Origin: Natrialba hulunbeirensis JCM 10989
Lineage (GTDB): Archaea; Halobacteriota; Halobacteria; Halobacteriales; Natrialbaceae
NCBI RefSeq assembly: GCF_000337575.1
Contig: NZ_AOIM01000009.1
Location: 207,361 to 271,360 of the forward strand
Reading direction: 5' to 3'
DNA length: 64,000 nt
How positions within the stretch are numbered: position 1 is the first letter of the stretch; each line of letters begins with the position of its first letter. Both the position numbers and the translations under genes were made by a program. This document shows, in pieces, positions 1 through 8,173 of this stretch. The notes beneath the pieces were generated by a model that was not told the DNA's origin, did no database searches, and was given only the letters and a program-made list of their open reading frames with translations.

Positions 1-4
1 CGCG

Positions 5-466
5 GTGAAAAATGAATTAGAGCTGAATAAAGAGATCGCGGAGAGGAATTATCGGATCATCTCTAAGCTTCAGTCAGAGGATCCAGAGTCGGCAACACAT
101 TATACGTTAGAGAAGTTCTCAACAGAAGCATGGGATGCAGCTGTAAGCGGCCAGATTAACACTACTATTGATAGCGAGTTCCATTCTGATATGAAAGAAG
201 TCTATGCTGACGCCGCCTCCACCAATGAGTTGATTAATAGGCTGCGAACTGAGCAACTCCATCCTTCTATTGGGGAAACAGAAGAGATGGGGGTCGGCGA
301 ATACAGGATCTGGACGATAACGGTCACACATTGGTCGGAAGAGACAGGCGATATAGAAGAGTCTCCACTGGGGGTGTTGATTAAGGAGCGGAGTAACTCG
401 CTGAGGGTATCTATTGAAGGCAAACTTGGGAAACTGGAGACAAGGGTTTCTTCACTGCAGGGATAG
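5..466 (+). CDS. Hypothetical protein, possibly 5'-partial
   Basis: An open frame of 153 codons from a GTG at 5. The frame stays open to the window edge, so the true start may lie to the left. The protein is soluble and charged with no signal peptide or membrane segment. Its first ~80 residues are Glu/Ser/Asp-rich and helical in character, and residues ~95-150 look like alternating strands (WTITVTHW, LGVLIKER, SLRVSIEG). I do not recognise a family. It converges with the PCNA-like gene with a single base between the two stop codons. Codon use is AT-rich (AGA, ATA, TTA), like the rest of the island and unlike the chromosome after 8.8 kb. Being real is likely; its function is unknown. Confidence 0.6.
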   Translation: MKNELELNKEIAERNYRIISKLQSEDPESATHYTLEKFSTEAWDAAVSGQINTTIDSEFHSDMKEVYADAASTNELINRLRTEQLHPSIGETEEMGVGEYRIWTITVTHWSEETGDIEESPLGVLIKERSNSLRVSIEGKLGKLETRVSSLQG

Positions 467-467
467 T

Positions 468-1220
468 CTACTCTTTGACTCGGGGGGCGATTATCATGTG
501 TGAGGTTATTCCGCTTCTCTTTGATTCGAGTTTCAGCACCCCCTCATTTCCAATAGATAAATCGATCTCATGCGAATTCATCTCTTTCAGGAAAGAATGG
601 ACCGGGTCAATGGCGTAACGATATTCAAAGTCCTGGAGATCATCGCTGTAGATATTCTCCATTACTTCTCCTTTCCCATCCACCATGTCAGAGACTGAAA
701 TCCAGAGTTCGCCGTCATCATGCTGTAACTCTACAACATTCGATATTTTCCCCATCATGTTCAGGTTCTTCCGGAGCGGCGGCCTCTCTAAGGACCCGAT
801 TTCTTTTGAGGAGTGTAGCGATCTTGCTTCTTGGAACTCAGATTCCGAGATTAGGAACAGTGTGAACGTAGTGGGGGTTGCAAACCAGCTTTCCATGATT
901 TCTATTTCGAACTGATCCCGATCAAAACGTAGTTCGACTCGGTCGACATCAGCACCTTTTATCAGCGATCTCAGTGTTTGAGATCCGAACGAGAATCGTG
1001 CATTTTCAGCGACCTCGATATCAATATCGGAGTTGTCATCCCGTAATTCATGGAGCACCTGTATCGAGGATATATGCCGGGCGTAGATCTTGATCGAGTT
1101 GTCCTCATTGGCGAGTAGATGAATATCGATTGGTTGGTCGTCTGCTGCTTGAGATACCTCGTGCAGACTGTCTAAGATCTTGATCAAATTGTCCCGTTTG
1201 ATCTGGATTTTCGCAATCAT
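468..1220 (-). CDS. Divergent PCNA-like sliding clamp
   Basis: The 250-aa product has the length and two-domain layout of an archaeal PCNA. Seen directly: a first half with the pattern of a clamp N-domain, including a block at ~75-122 (FSFGSQTLRSLIKGADVDRV then a strand pair ending FTLFLIS) that parallels the 'L..I..ADA..V.L.LD' and 'YTLALID' stretch of PCNA. The C-terminus (about 205-250) runs YAIDPVHSFLKEM, then IDLSIGNEGVLKLE, then ITSHMIIAPRV, matching the PCNA pattern 'sLDYLKdM..a..v.ieLG...Pl.l.f......yMLAPRi'. Family assignment is from pattern reading, not a search. It is the third gene of a leftward operon, starting 3 bases after the stop of the 310-aa gene. It is too diverged and too AT-rich to be the housekeeping clamp. 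It could load onto DNA for element replication or recruit the two upstream proteins; that is inference. Confidence 0.75.
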   Translation of the reverse strand: MIAKIQIKRDNLIKILDSLHEVSQAADDQPIDIHLLANEDNSIKIYARHISSIQVLHELRDDNSDIDIEVAENARFSFGSQTLRSLIKGADVDRVELRFDRDQFEIEIMESWFATPTTFTLFLISESEFQEARSLHSSKEIGSLERPPLRKNLNMMGKISNVVELQHDDGELWISVSDMVDGKGEVMENIYSDDLQDFEYRYAIDPVHSFLKEMNSHEIDLSIGNEGVLKLESKRSGITSHMIIAPRVKE

Positions 1221-1223
1221 AGG

Positions 1224-2156
1224 TTATCCGGAAATCTCCAGGTTGTCTTGGATATCTCTAAGGATTCTGTTGCAGTACCTTGGTTCTTTGATTAGGGATT
1301 CCTTTTTCCATTTGTATTGGTTTTGGTCCTTGCTTTTCTCCATGAGATTGAATCGCCGGAGCATACTGCTCATGTATTTCTGCCAATGTTTTATTCGCTC
1401 TTTGCGGGGAAGATGCCCGAGCATTGGCGGATTGATCTGGGTCATGATACGGTCAATATCGGCGAAGTCTACTTTTGCTACTCGTTCTCGTGAGCAGTGT
1501 TTGATAAGACGGTTGCAGAACTCGAATTTTAACAGGGCTTCGTCAGTGTTTCTTGTGAAGTGGAGGAGATCGCTGCTGTTAGGATATACTTCGAGCTTGT
1601 TACAGATCGTGTCCTCTAAATCCATGTTCGAGTGTGTTCCCAATTCTTTCCAGATTCTGGAAGTGCCGTTAGAGTTTATCAGCCAAAGGATCAGATCGTT
1701 CTCTGAGATCATGTCTGAGATTGTGGCTTCGAATTTCTGGTAGAGGTCTTGCGATAATGTGATGACGATCTCGTGATGTGAGGGTGTGAAGTCATGACCA
1801 TGAAGTTCCACATAGTTCGTAACCATCTGATCGGTGATATTGGCGTATTTGAGTGCGTCAGAGAGCCGGTCTTCGATTTCTATTTTCTTCTGTGAATCGT
1901 TCTCGAATTGGGTATGAAGGTTTGAGAAATCCTCTACTGTGATATGTTGGACGTCGCCTGTAGAGTTGAAGGCTAGTAAGTCCGGTTCGTAGGTTTCAGA
2001 TCCGTTTTCTAGTTTGGGATCTGGATAGCCTGAGTAACCGTAGTCGCAGAGCTGTGTGCCCCAGCTGATCTGCCGTGAGTAGAGTGCATAGATTTGGCTG
2101 AGGTACACAGTGTGGGGATCATTCCATGAGAGCTGCTGATAGGGTGATACCGCCAT
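1224..2156 (-). CDS. Unknown protein with possible degenerate PD-(D/E)xK nuclease region
   Basis: A 310-aa soluble protein, second gene of the leftward operon. Its ATG shares one base with the TAA of the upstream gene (TAATG), so the two are probably translationally coupled. Residues ~55-80 read EPDLLAFNSTGDVQHITVED, which resembles the core of PD-(D/E)xK nucleases (a PD strand, a turn, then a strand ending in E-x-K), but the lysine is missing, so activity is doubtful. The C-terminal ~100 residues are basic and helical (around HLPRKERIKHWQKYMSSM), plausibly a winged-helix or DNA-binding part. I do not recognise a named family. Expression with a PCNA-like gene suggests work on DNA. It could equally be a replication or partition factor of the mobile element. 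Confidence 0.6.
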   Translation of the reverse strand: MAVSPYQQLSWNDPHTVYLSQIYALYSRQISWGTQLCDYGYSGYPDPKLENGSETYEPDLLAFNSTGDVQHITVEDFSNLHTQFENDSQKKIEIEDRLSDALKYANITDQMVTNYVELHGHDFTPSHHEIVITLSQDLYQKFEATISDMISENDLILWLINSNGTSRIWKELGTHSNMDLEDTICNKLEVYPNSSDLLHFTRNTDEALLKFEFCNRLIKHCSRERVAKVDFADIDRIMTQINPPMLGHLPRKERIKHWQKYMSSMLRRFNLMEKSKDQNQYKWKKESLIKEPRYCNRILRDIQDNLEISG

Positions 2157-3421
2157 TACTGTCCCTCCTCCATGATTCCGTCACTGCCAGATTCAGAAGG
2201 GGTCATGATATCCATGTCCTCTATGTCGATGATATCCTCCCTGACCCGGGGATCATATTTCTCTTTTATCTTGTTGTAGAGGTATGTGAGACTGGCTGTT
2301 GATGCAGTAACGGGCTTGATATAGAGAGCTGGCCGGGGTTCGCTGTCCGGTTCTTCTACTGAGGTGAAGAATATTTCAAATCGGCCTTCGTCGAAGGGAG
2401 TATTTGTTTCGGCTAAGAATTCTAGATCATCTCTGCCTTTGACTACTCCGTATAGATCGACATCTGACTGGCCTACTGTCAGCAAATTAGATAGCTTGAT
2501 GCTGGCCTCTGGGGTGTACTCTTTTTCTGTGAAAACTAATTTGAGAACTCGTGGAGGCCTGTATTCCTTGAGCTGGATGATCCCGTGCTCATTTTCTTCG
2601 TATTCGCGTTTTGGGATCACTTCTTCTAGCTCATCATAGGCTCCGCGCTGGCTCTCCAGTTCCTCAAATAAGTGGAATGTAGCGCTGGGTGATCCAGTCC
2701 TATGAACTACTTGGCCTTCTTGCCGTATGGTTACGCGAGATGAGGGGGAGCTAGCTTGTACGCCGCCATCTTGTCGGAAGTCGCTTTCCGGAGGGATTTG
2801 GTATTCGAATCGGGAGCGGGAGATCTCTGATTTCTCGAGTAGGTCTTTTTGGACTCCTTCTTTCAATGCGTTGTCTACCAGCCATCGTGGTGTCTTGAGG
2901 TTGAATTCGATTTCTTGCTCTACGAATTCGTTGATGTTGTCGAAGTAGTAGTCGTGGAGATGGTCGGGGATGTCGGAGTCGTGTTGATAGATCCAGTAGG
3001 GATCCCATCTACGTTCTATTGAGACGCTTTCGTCCTTCGGTGTGTAGGATTGGTAGAGATCATTGATTTTGTCGCCCTCAAAGCTGACATCTAGCATCCA
3101 TCCGACGCGGTTGTGTATGTCGGATAGTTTGTTTCTTAAAGACTTGTTTGTGCTACTTGAGTAGGCGATCAGCCAGCGTTCTTCTGAGAGGCTCCAGAGT
3201 AGTATTGGCGAGCTATTGACTCGTACTATGTGTTCGTCTCCTTCTGTTTCTCGGAATGACAGCTCATTTTCATTGGTTCCCAGCTTCTGGAATAGGTCTT
3301 GTATATTTGTCTTGGTTAATTCTTTTGAGGCGTAGTATTGGTTGAGATAGATGTTTCTTCCTTCATCGATATCTTCTTTGAAGTAGGCCTTTGTGGTTTC
3401 CTTTATTGTTTCTATACCCAT
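2156..3421 (-). CDS. Unknown 421-aa protein, first gene of the PCNA-like operon
   Basis: A soluble acidic protein with no signal peptide or membrane segment. The N-terminal ~150 residues look like one compact alpha/beta domain (SPILLWSLSEERWLIAYSSS). A Ser/Gly-rich linker lies near 215-245, and a second strand-rich domain follows (~265-400, e.g. PRVLKLVFTEKEYTPEASIK and RFEIFFTSVEE), with an acidic tail. No catalytic motif is evident. The start is supported by GGGGAG about 9 bases upstream of the ATG and a TATA-like CTTATATT roughly 45-52 bp upstream. It overlaps the next gene by one base. I do not recognise the family; its role must be inferred from the linked PCNA-like clamp and possible nuclease-fold partner. 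Confidence 0.6.
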   Translation of the reverse strand: MGIETIKETTKAYFKEDIDEGRNIYLNQYYASKELTKTNIQDLFQKLGTNENELSFRETEGDEHIVRVNSSPILLWSLSEERWLIAYSSSTNKSLRNKLSDIHNRVGWMLDVSFEGDKINDLYQSYTPKDESVSIERRWDPYWIYQHDSDIPDHLHDYYFDNINEFVEQEIEFNLKTPRWLVDNALKEGVQKDLLEKSEISRSRFEYQIPPESDFRQDGGVQASSPSSRVTIRQEGQVVHRTGSPSATFHLFEELESQRGAYDELEEVIPKREYEENEHGIIQLKEYRPPRVLKLVFTEKEYTPEASIKLSNLLTVGQSDVDLYGVVKGRDDLEFLAETNTPFDEGRFEIFFTSVEEPDSEPRPALYIKPVTASTASLTYLYNKIKEKYDPRVREDIIDIEDMDIMTPSESGSDGIMEEGQ

Positions 3422-3678
3422 TGAAAATCACTCCCCGGGTTAGTGGCAACTACTTAGAGCATTGCAATATAAGTACCCTTTCTATCCGCGTTAGATCTGC
3501 TCTATGTTTTGTTATTATGGGTTCTTGAGTTCCCTACTTGATGTAGATCGGTAGCAGTAGTCGGTAGCACTATTTCTTTATCCAGTATTAGATGTGAAAT
3601 CATATTCAGTATAGGTGAAACACGGAGCAATAGGACGAACATGGGCTATACCATACTTAGTTAAATTAGAAAAATAAT
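3422..3678. promoter_or_regulatory. Intergenic region with promoter of the leftward three-gene operon
   Basis: On the minus strand a TATA-like CTTATATT lies at 3466-3473 and a GGGGAG Shine-Dalgarno-like run at about 3430-3436, implying a short leadered transcript. The stretch also has a 9-bp direct repeat TCGGTAGCA at 3548-3556 and 3561-3569. The sequence is very AT-rich. No gene is seen. Confidence 0.4.
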
Positions 3679-3909
3679 ATGAGCGAACATTTATCATGTG
3701 ACTCTTCCAACAATCATGTAGACATGGCGAAGTATAGCAACCAGTCATCTTTGGTTACCGCGTTCGCAGTCCTCATCGCCGGTGTCGCAATCATTGGAAC
3801 ACAGTTTTTTGGATGGGAATGGGGATCAGGACAGCTAATACCATCGATTATCGGCGTCGTTGTTGCTGGGGTCGCCGTTGTTGTTGCCGCCAGACGCATA
3901 TTGGAGTGA
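3679..3909 (+). CDS. Small two-helix membrane protein
   Basis: A 76-codon frame encoding two hydrophobic helices (about 30-46 and 54-72) separated by a short WEWGSGQ loop and ending in RRILE. A second in-frame ATG at 3724 would give a 61-aa protein beginning MAKYSNQ, which may be the true start. There are no catalytic residues and I do not recognise a family. Small membrane proteins of this type are common in haloarchaeal accessory regions; the hydrophobic pattern and codon use make it likely real. Confidence 0.5.
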   Translation: MSEHLSCDSSNNHVDMAKYSNQSSLVTAFAVLIAGVAIIGTQFFGWEWGSGQLIPSIIGVVVAGVAVVVAARRILE

Positions 3910-4030
3910 GTGAACGATTGTTAGAATCGTTAAATGTCTGAATGCAACAGGAACTTTGACTCACTTACTGCTGCTCAATACGCATACATAGTTACCAGTA
4001 CAGGGAATGTCTGTAGTGAAGTAGCGTGGG

Positions 4031-4216
4031 TTAGTTTGTTTGTCTATCGTGGATTCTCTGGTATGTTGGATACATCCAAACCCAGATAACCACTCCAAAA
4101 ATACATATAAACACCCAAGAAGGGCCAGTCCATTGACTAAGGAAATATTCCGACGGAGATTGTTCCCGTATAAGAGCAATCAATCCGCCAATACTGACAA
4201 GCCCTACAATATACAA
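4031..4216 (-). CDS. Possible small membrane protein or decayed fragment
   Basis: A 61-codon minus-strand frame with two hydrophobic stretches (IVGLVSIGGLIALI and WVFICIFGVVIWVWM) and a basic C-terminus (YQRIHDRQTN). The hydrophobic pattern looks like a real two-helix membrane protein. The only usable start is TTG, and an in-frame stop lies a few codons upstream, so this may be the remnant of a longer gene. I do not recognise it. Confidence 0.35.
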   Translation of the reverse strand: MYIVGLVSIGGLIALIREQSPSEYFLSQWTGPSWVFICIFGVVIWVWMYPTYQRIHDRQTN

Positions 4217-4464
4217 AATGATGAATAAAATGTGTCACGGACAAATGAAGGTTCCAGACCCCCTTATTTGCACTCTCGAATAATAACCCTACTGCCAGTC
4301 AATACGCATCTGCACTTACCGGTCACTCCCTTTCATAGATTGAGTCAGATGGCGTGCGACATTCGCGCGTTCTATCTTGCACGCCTTTTTTGACAAGAGT
4401 CGGATAAATAGACCGTGCGAGGGTTTCTATGCTACGCTCTTTCATAGAAGAAGATAGGCCAGTA

Positions 4465-6477
4465 ATGGAGTACCCGACTCGATCAGAAATTCGTTCGCTC
4501 TGTACCGAACAGTCCTTCGAACGAGGCGTCAAGTACTATGAGCAGGGTCGGATTCAAGCGCTGGAGATCGACGCTGGAGAAATCACTGCAAGCGTTCGTG
4601 GATCCCACGATTACGAGGTCTCGATCGATATCGACGACAACACGATTCGGACCGTCTGTAGTTGCCCCTACGACTACGCTGGAGACTGTAAGCATATCGT
4701 CGCTGTACTACTGGCCGTCGAAGAGCGATCATCCGAGTCAACTCATGAGTCAACCGAACCATCAGTCAGCTCCGAGACGGTCGATATTGAAGCCCTGATT
4801 GATCAGACACCCGAAGACGAACTTCGGACGTTTCTCCTCGATATCATCGAGCACGACCGCGATATTCGTGATCGCTTCGTCGCATTTGCTGGTAAAGAGA
4901 CCGGCAAGACCCTCTACGATTACAAGCAGGATATCGATCGCCTGTTCGAGGATGCAGCCGGTCGTCACGGTATGATCGAATACGATATCCACATCGACTT
5001 CTCCCAGTATCACGACCTGGCGGCGATGAAACGAGACCGTGGGAACGTTGATACGGCGACCGATATCTACCGTGCGTTCGCGGAGACAATCCGCGAAAAT
5101 ATGAATCGAATCGACGACAGCAGCGGGCACTACGGTCGAGAATTGAACCGTGCCGTCGAGGGGTACGCTGACACGATCGTCGACCAAGAGTATGAACACG
5201 CACAAAAGCGACCGCATATCGAATATCTCTTCGAGGAATTTATCCAGGCAGACTACGGCTTTGCCAGAGAGGATTACGACGAGGCATTACGCACGATCTG
5301 TACAACAAGGGCGGATCTCGAGTACTGGCTTGAGCTGTTTGATGCACACGTTTCGGGTGGCGACCTCGATCCAGTTGCCCTCGAAGCGTCGGTCGACTCG
5401 ACAGCGGATACGGCACAAGGTGAGTCCCGAACAGATGTCTCATCGGAGGACGAGACAGCGGTTTCGAACGCACAGACTGACGAGGAAGCCGACACAACTG
5501 ACGAATATGAGCGAACTGACGAGATTCTCTATACCTCGGATTTCACGACTGGACCGCTCTCGATGGATGACTTTACTGGTGGTACGATCGACGTCGATCA
5601 TCTTGCAGTCGGTCCACTGGAACTCGAGTACTTCGTCGGTGATGCCTTCGACGAGTTGCACGTGGACGTTCTCACGACTGTTGAACGACACATGGCAAAG
5701 GTCGAATCATCGATCTCCGACGCCTCCGAGTCAGATCTCGTCTCAAAGTTTCAGAAGTGGCGTATCCTCTCGACGTACGTGTACGTACTGGAAGAGTTCG
5801 GTGAGGAAGGGGTTCTCGACACCCTGTACGAGGAAATTCACCTCGAAGACAAACGATTCTGCAAGGCGTACGCCGAACGGCTGATCGACCAAGATGACGA
5901 AGAACGTGCACTAGAAGCCGTGGAACACGGAATCAATACCTTCCGGTCGACTACAGATCCACGTTGGCTCGCGGCCGACCTGTACCAAGATCGAGACCCA
6001 GACAGCTACAAGACGTTTCTGAAGCAACTGTTTCTCGATCATTCTGAGTGGGACGCCTACGACGAACTGAAGGAAGCCTGTACCGATCGCGAATGGGCGT
6101 CGATATACGGGGAGTTCGAGCAAGAACTTCACGAGAATGATCGACAGCGGCTGATCTCTATGTACGTCCACGAGATGGATCTAGAGAAGGCGTTTTTCGA
6201 ACTGAAGGAGACTGAAAACCTGTCGTGGATTCGTCGGTACCAGAATCCCGTTGCCACAGTCGATCCGAACGAGTATTTCGAGCTATATCGGGAACAACTG
6301 ATCCCGTTTGCGGCTGGTGATACTGGACGTCGACACTACCGGGAAATTGCAGACCACTTAGAGACGATACAGGAGTTGGTTTCTGACGCCCAGTTCGAAG
6401 AGTTCGTCGAGTTTCTTAAAGAGCAGCATTCGAATCGGCCAGCATTCCTCGACGAACTCGAAAAAGCTGGGTTTTGA
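4465..6477 (+). CDS. SWIM zinc-finger domain protein
   Basis: A 670-aa protein with an N-terminal SWIM zinc finger: C65-x-C67-x7-C75-x-H77 (in CSCPYDYAGDCKH), preceded by the usual 'SFERGVKYYEQGRI' segment. The rest is a long helical, acidic, TPR-like region (~100-290 and ~400-670) broken by a disordered Asp/Glu/Thr linker near 310-370. SWIM proteins bind zinc and act in protein or DNA binding; some are linked to recombination or chromatin. The precise role here is unknown. ATG 4465 is chosen because it begins the conserved domain. An upstream in-frame ATG at 4429 lies close behind a TATA-like ATAAATA (4404-4410) and cannot be excluded. Base composition is intermediate between the AT-rich island and the chromosome. 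Confidence 0.75.
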   Translation: MEYPTRSEIRSLCTEQSFERGVKYYEQGRIQALEIDAGEITASVRGSHDYEVSIDIDDNTIRTVCSCPYDYAGDCKHIVAVLLAVEERSSESTHESTEPSVSSETVDIEALIDQTPEDELRTFLLDIIEHDRDIRDRFVAFAGKETGKTLYDYKQDIDRLFEDAAGRHGMIEYDIHIDFSQYHDLAAMKRDRGNVDTATDIYRAFAETIRENMNRIDDSSGHYGRELNRAVEGYADTIVDQEYEHAQKRPHIEYLFEEFIQADYGFAREDYDEALRTICTTRADLEYWLELFDAHVSGGDLDPVALEASVDSTADTAQGESRTDVSSEDETAVSNAQTDEEADTTDEYERTDEILYTSDFTTGPLSMDDFTGGTIDVDHLAVGPLELEYFVGDAFDELHVDVLTTVERHMAKVESSISDASESDLVSKFQKWRILSTYVYVLEEFGEEGVLDTLYEEIHLEDKRFCKAYAERLIDQDDEERALEAVEHGINTFRSTTDPRWLAADLYQDRDPDSYKTFLKQLFLDHSEWDAYDELKEACTDREWASIYGEFEQELHENDRQRLISMYVHEMDLEKAFFELKETENLSWIRRYQNPVATVDPNEYFELYREQLIPFAAGDTGRRHYREIADHLETIQELVSDAQFEEFVEFLKEQHSNRPAFLDELEKAGF

Positions 6478-6478
6478 G

Positions 6479-6706
6479 TCACTCGGCAACTTGCTTGAAC
6501 TCCCTATCGCGACCGACGAACACGTGGACATCTGGTCCGTCTGCTATCGCAGTCAACTGGTCTACTGTAGCCGGAACAGCGTCAATATCCAGTTCCCAGG
6601 GAACCGTATTGAATACGATCGCAAGAGTCCTGTCTGTATTGTTGCCCGTATCGGGTGCTAAAAGACGTGCGCGACGACTTGACGAGAAAGTGCATAGCCT
6701 ATGGCG
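6479..6706 (-). pseudogene. Start-less C-terminal gene remnant
   Basis: The minus strand has a stop-bounded open frame of 75 codons without ATG, GTG or TTG. It starts right after an in-frame TGA (6707-6709) and ends at TGA 6479-6481, one base from the SWIM gene's stop. The translation reads like real protein (RTLAIVFNTVPWELDIDAV, then DGPDVHVFVGRDREF) with normal residue composition. This points to the 3' end of a gene whose 5' part was lost. I do not recognise the family. It lies about 100 bp downstream of the winged-helix gene. Confidence 0.5.
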
Positions 6707-6808
6707 TCACACCTCACGAAGCGCCTATCTTACCAAGAATTAGGTTGTCTTCGTTCGAATCGATTGGTAAGGTTGGAGCAGTACGGCGAACTCTACGACG
6801 AGTGAGGA

Positions 6809-7279
6809 CTACCTTCCCTCTTCGGGCGCTGGTTCTTCGAATTGGAGCGCCTCTTGGACGGCATCAGGAAGCGATGGCCGCGGAGCTGTTTCGTGTCGGC
6901 GAACTTTCTCTGATTTGTTCGTCTCTTCGTAGACTGCCCGGGCGACCGGGACACCACGAAGGAAGTTGTGTTCGTACAGTACGTCGACGCCACGTTCGGT
7001 TGGGCCCCAAAACCGAGACGGCAGATCACGTGTGGAGATGTTCGGCTCGTGGACGTAGACGTCCAAGAGGCCGGCCTCTTGAAGCGTCTCGAGTTGATCG
7101 AGAATCGCCCCCTCATTTTTCTGGATCATGTAGGTGAGTTCGGCAAGCGACGCGAGGTGGTGAGGATGGCCCAGCAAACACTGGACGATCAGGTGACGAG
7201 TCTCCTGGGAGAGTAACTCCCGCATTTCGCGTTGCTCGGCGAAAGGGTCATCGAAGACATCGTCCGCCGTATGGCTCAT
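6809..7279 (-). CDS. Winged-helix transcriptional regulator
   Basis: The 156-aa product (ATG 7279, MSHTADD) has a winged-helix domain at ~20-80: helices over EMRELLSQETRHLIVQCLLG and SLAELTYMIQKNEGAILDQL, then LETLQEAGLLDVYVHE as the wing. It resembles ArsR/MarR-like haloarchaeal regulators. An Arg/Glu-rich tail follows. Fourteen upstream in-frame codons would overlap the divergent gene's promoter and are not used. It is divergent from the 259-aa gene at 7394, and the inverted and direct repeats between them (7311-7352) are a likely operator, so it probably controls both. No metal-binding or effector motif is evident. Confidence 0.7.
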   Translation of the reverse strand: MSHTADDVFDDPFAEQREMRELLSQETRHLIVQCLLGHPHHLASLAELTYMIQKNEGAILDQLETLQEAGLLDVYVHEPNISTRDLPSRFWGPTERGVDVLYEHNFLRGVPVARAVYEETNKSEKVRRHETAPRPSLPDAVQEALQFEEPAPEEGR

Positions 7280-7310
7280 AGTGGACTGTAGCATAGCTCT
7301 GCATTTAACG

Positions 7311-7352
7311 ATTTGGGACAACTAAGTGAGTACATATCCCAAATAACTAAGT
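7311..7352. promoter_or_regulatory. Candidate operator between divergent genes
   Basis: A perfect 8-bp inverted repeat, ATTTGGGA (7311-7318) and TCCCAAAT (7337-7344), is interleaved with a direct repeat AACTAAGT at 7320-7327 and 7345-7352 (25-bp period). It lies 31 bp upstream of ATG 7279 on one side and 41 bp upstream of ATG 7394 on the other, the right place to control both genes. Confidence 0.5.
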
Positions 7353-7393
7353 TAATCAGAAGACGTATCACTGTACCAGTTGTCGAACGAAAT

Positions 7394-8173
7394 ATGACAA
7401 CTCCATCTGTACCGCCGAACGCCGGACAAATTATGGGTGCTGTCCGTCGCGCTCTGCGCAACGTTGATGTCACACCGACAGAAGCGATGGATATTCTCTC
7501 GTGGGCACAGGACGAACTCCCAGCCATCTACGAACGGGATCAGACGGCATATCTCGTCTTGGGAAGTTATCGGTCGCCCTATATCCGCCGGGTGCGGTCG
7601 GTAAGTGATCGACTCAATCGCCGCTACGGGACCTATGCCTTCCTGATCGGCGATCTGGACGATATCGATGTCTCACGACTCCCCGAGTTTCGCGTCAAGT
7701 TTCATCTGACAGCGGCGCTCGCCGACTACATCACGACCATTATCGAGCAGGATGCAGGCGGCGAGATTAACGAACTGGGCAAACTTTCGGAGACAGAATA
7801 TTTCAGGAAGACGCATGTCCTGCCGCGAGGCTACCGGTGGGACACAGAATCAAATCTTCGAGACAGGGAAGACGTATTCGCTGCAGCGGCTCAAATCGAG
7901 GCCGCAACTGGTGCTGACGAGGAGACGAAGCAGTCCGAGTTATCGAAACTTGTCGATCGAGCCACTACGGCTGGGATTGACGTGACTGTCGATGATCTCA
8001 CAGAGTGGCTTGCCGATCATGAGTTAGCGGTTCCCTCCTACAGCTGGGTCCAGTTGAACGATTTCAGACTGTTCGAGTTGCAGGACCGGTGTTACCCATG
8101 GCTAACCGAAGATGAGTTGGTAGAACGAACAGACGAATTACCAGGTTCTCCGCGACCTCAGTGGGAGGAATGA
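7394..8173 (+). CDS. Hypothetical protein paired with the winged-helix regulator
   Basis: A 259-aa protein from ATG 7394. Residues ~45-135 form an alpha/beta domain starting with YLVLGSYRSPYIRRVRSVSD and containing GTYAFLIGDLDD and ALADYITTIIEQDAGGEINE. This layout resembles nucleotide- or NAD-related Rossmann-like sensor domains seen in some haloarchaeal defence-type proteins, but I cannot name the family. The C-terminal half is helical with a possible winged-helix segment (AGIDVTVDDLTEWLADHEL). It is divergent from the regulator and shares its control region, so it is probably the regulated partner. It is the last complete gene of the island. Confidence 0.6.
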   Translation: MTTPSVPPNAGQIMGAVRRALRNVDVTPTEAMDILSWAQDELPAIYERDQTAYLVLGSYRSPYIRRVRSVSDRLNRRYGTYAFLIGDLDDIDVSRLPEFRVKFHLTAALADYITTIIEQDAGGEINELGKLSETEYFRKTHVLPRGYRWDTESNLRDREDVFAAAAQIEAATGADEETKQSELSKLVDRATTAGIDVTVDDLTEWLADHELAVPSYSWVQLNDFRLFELQDRCYPWLTEDELVERTDELPGSPRPQWEE

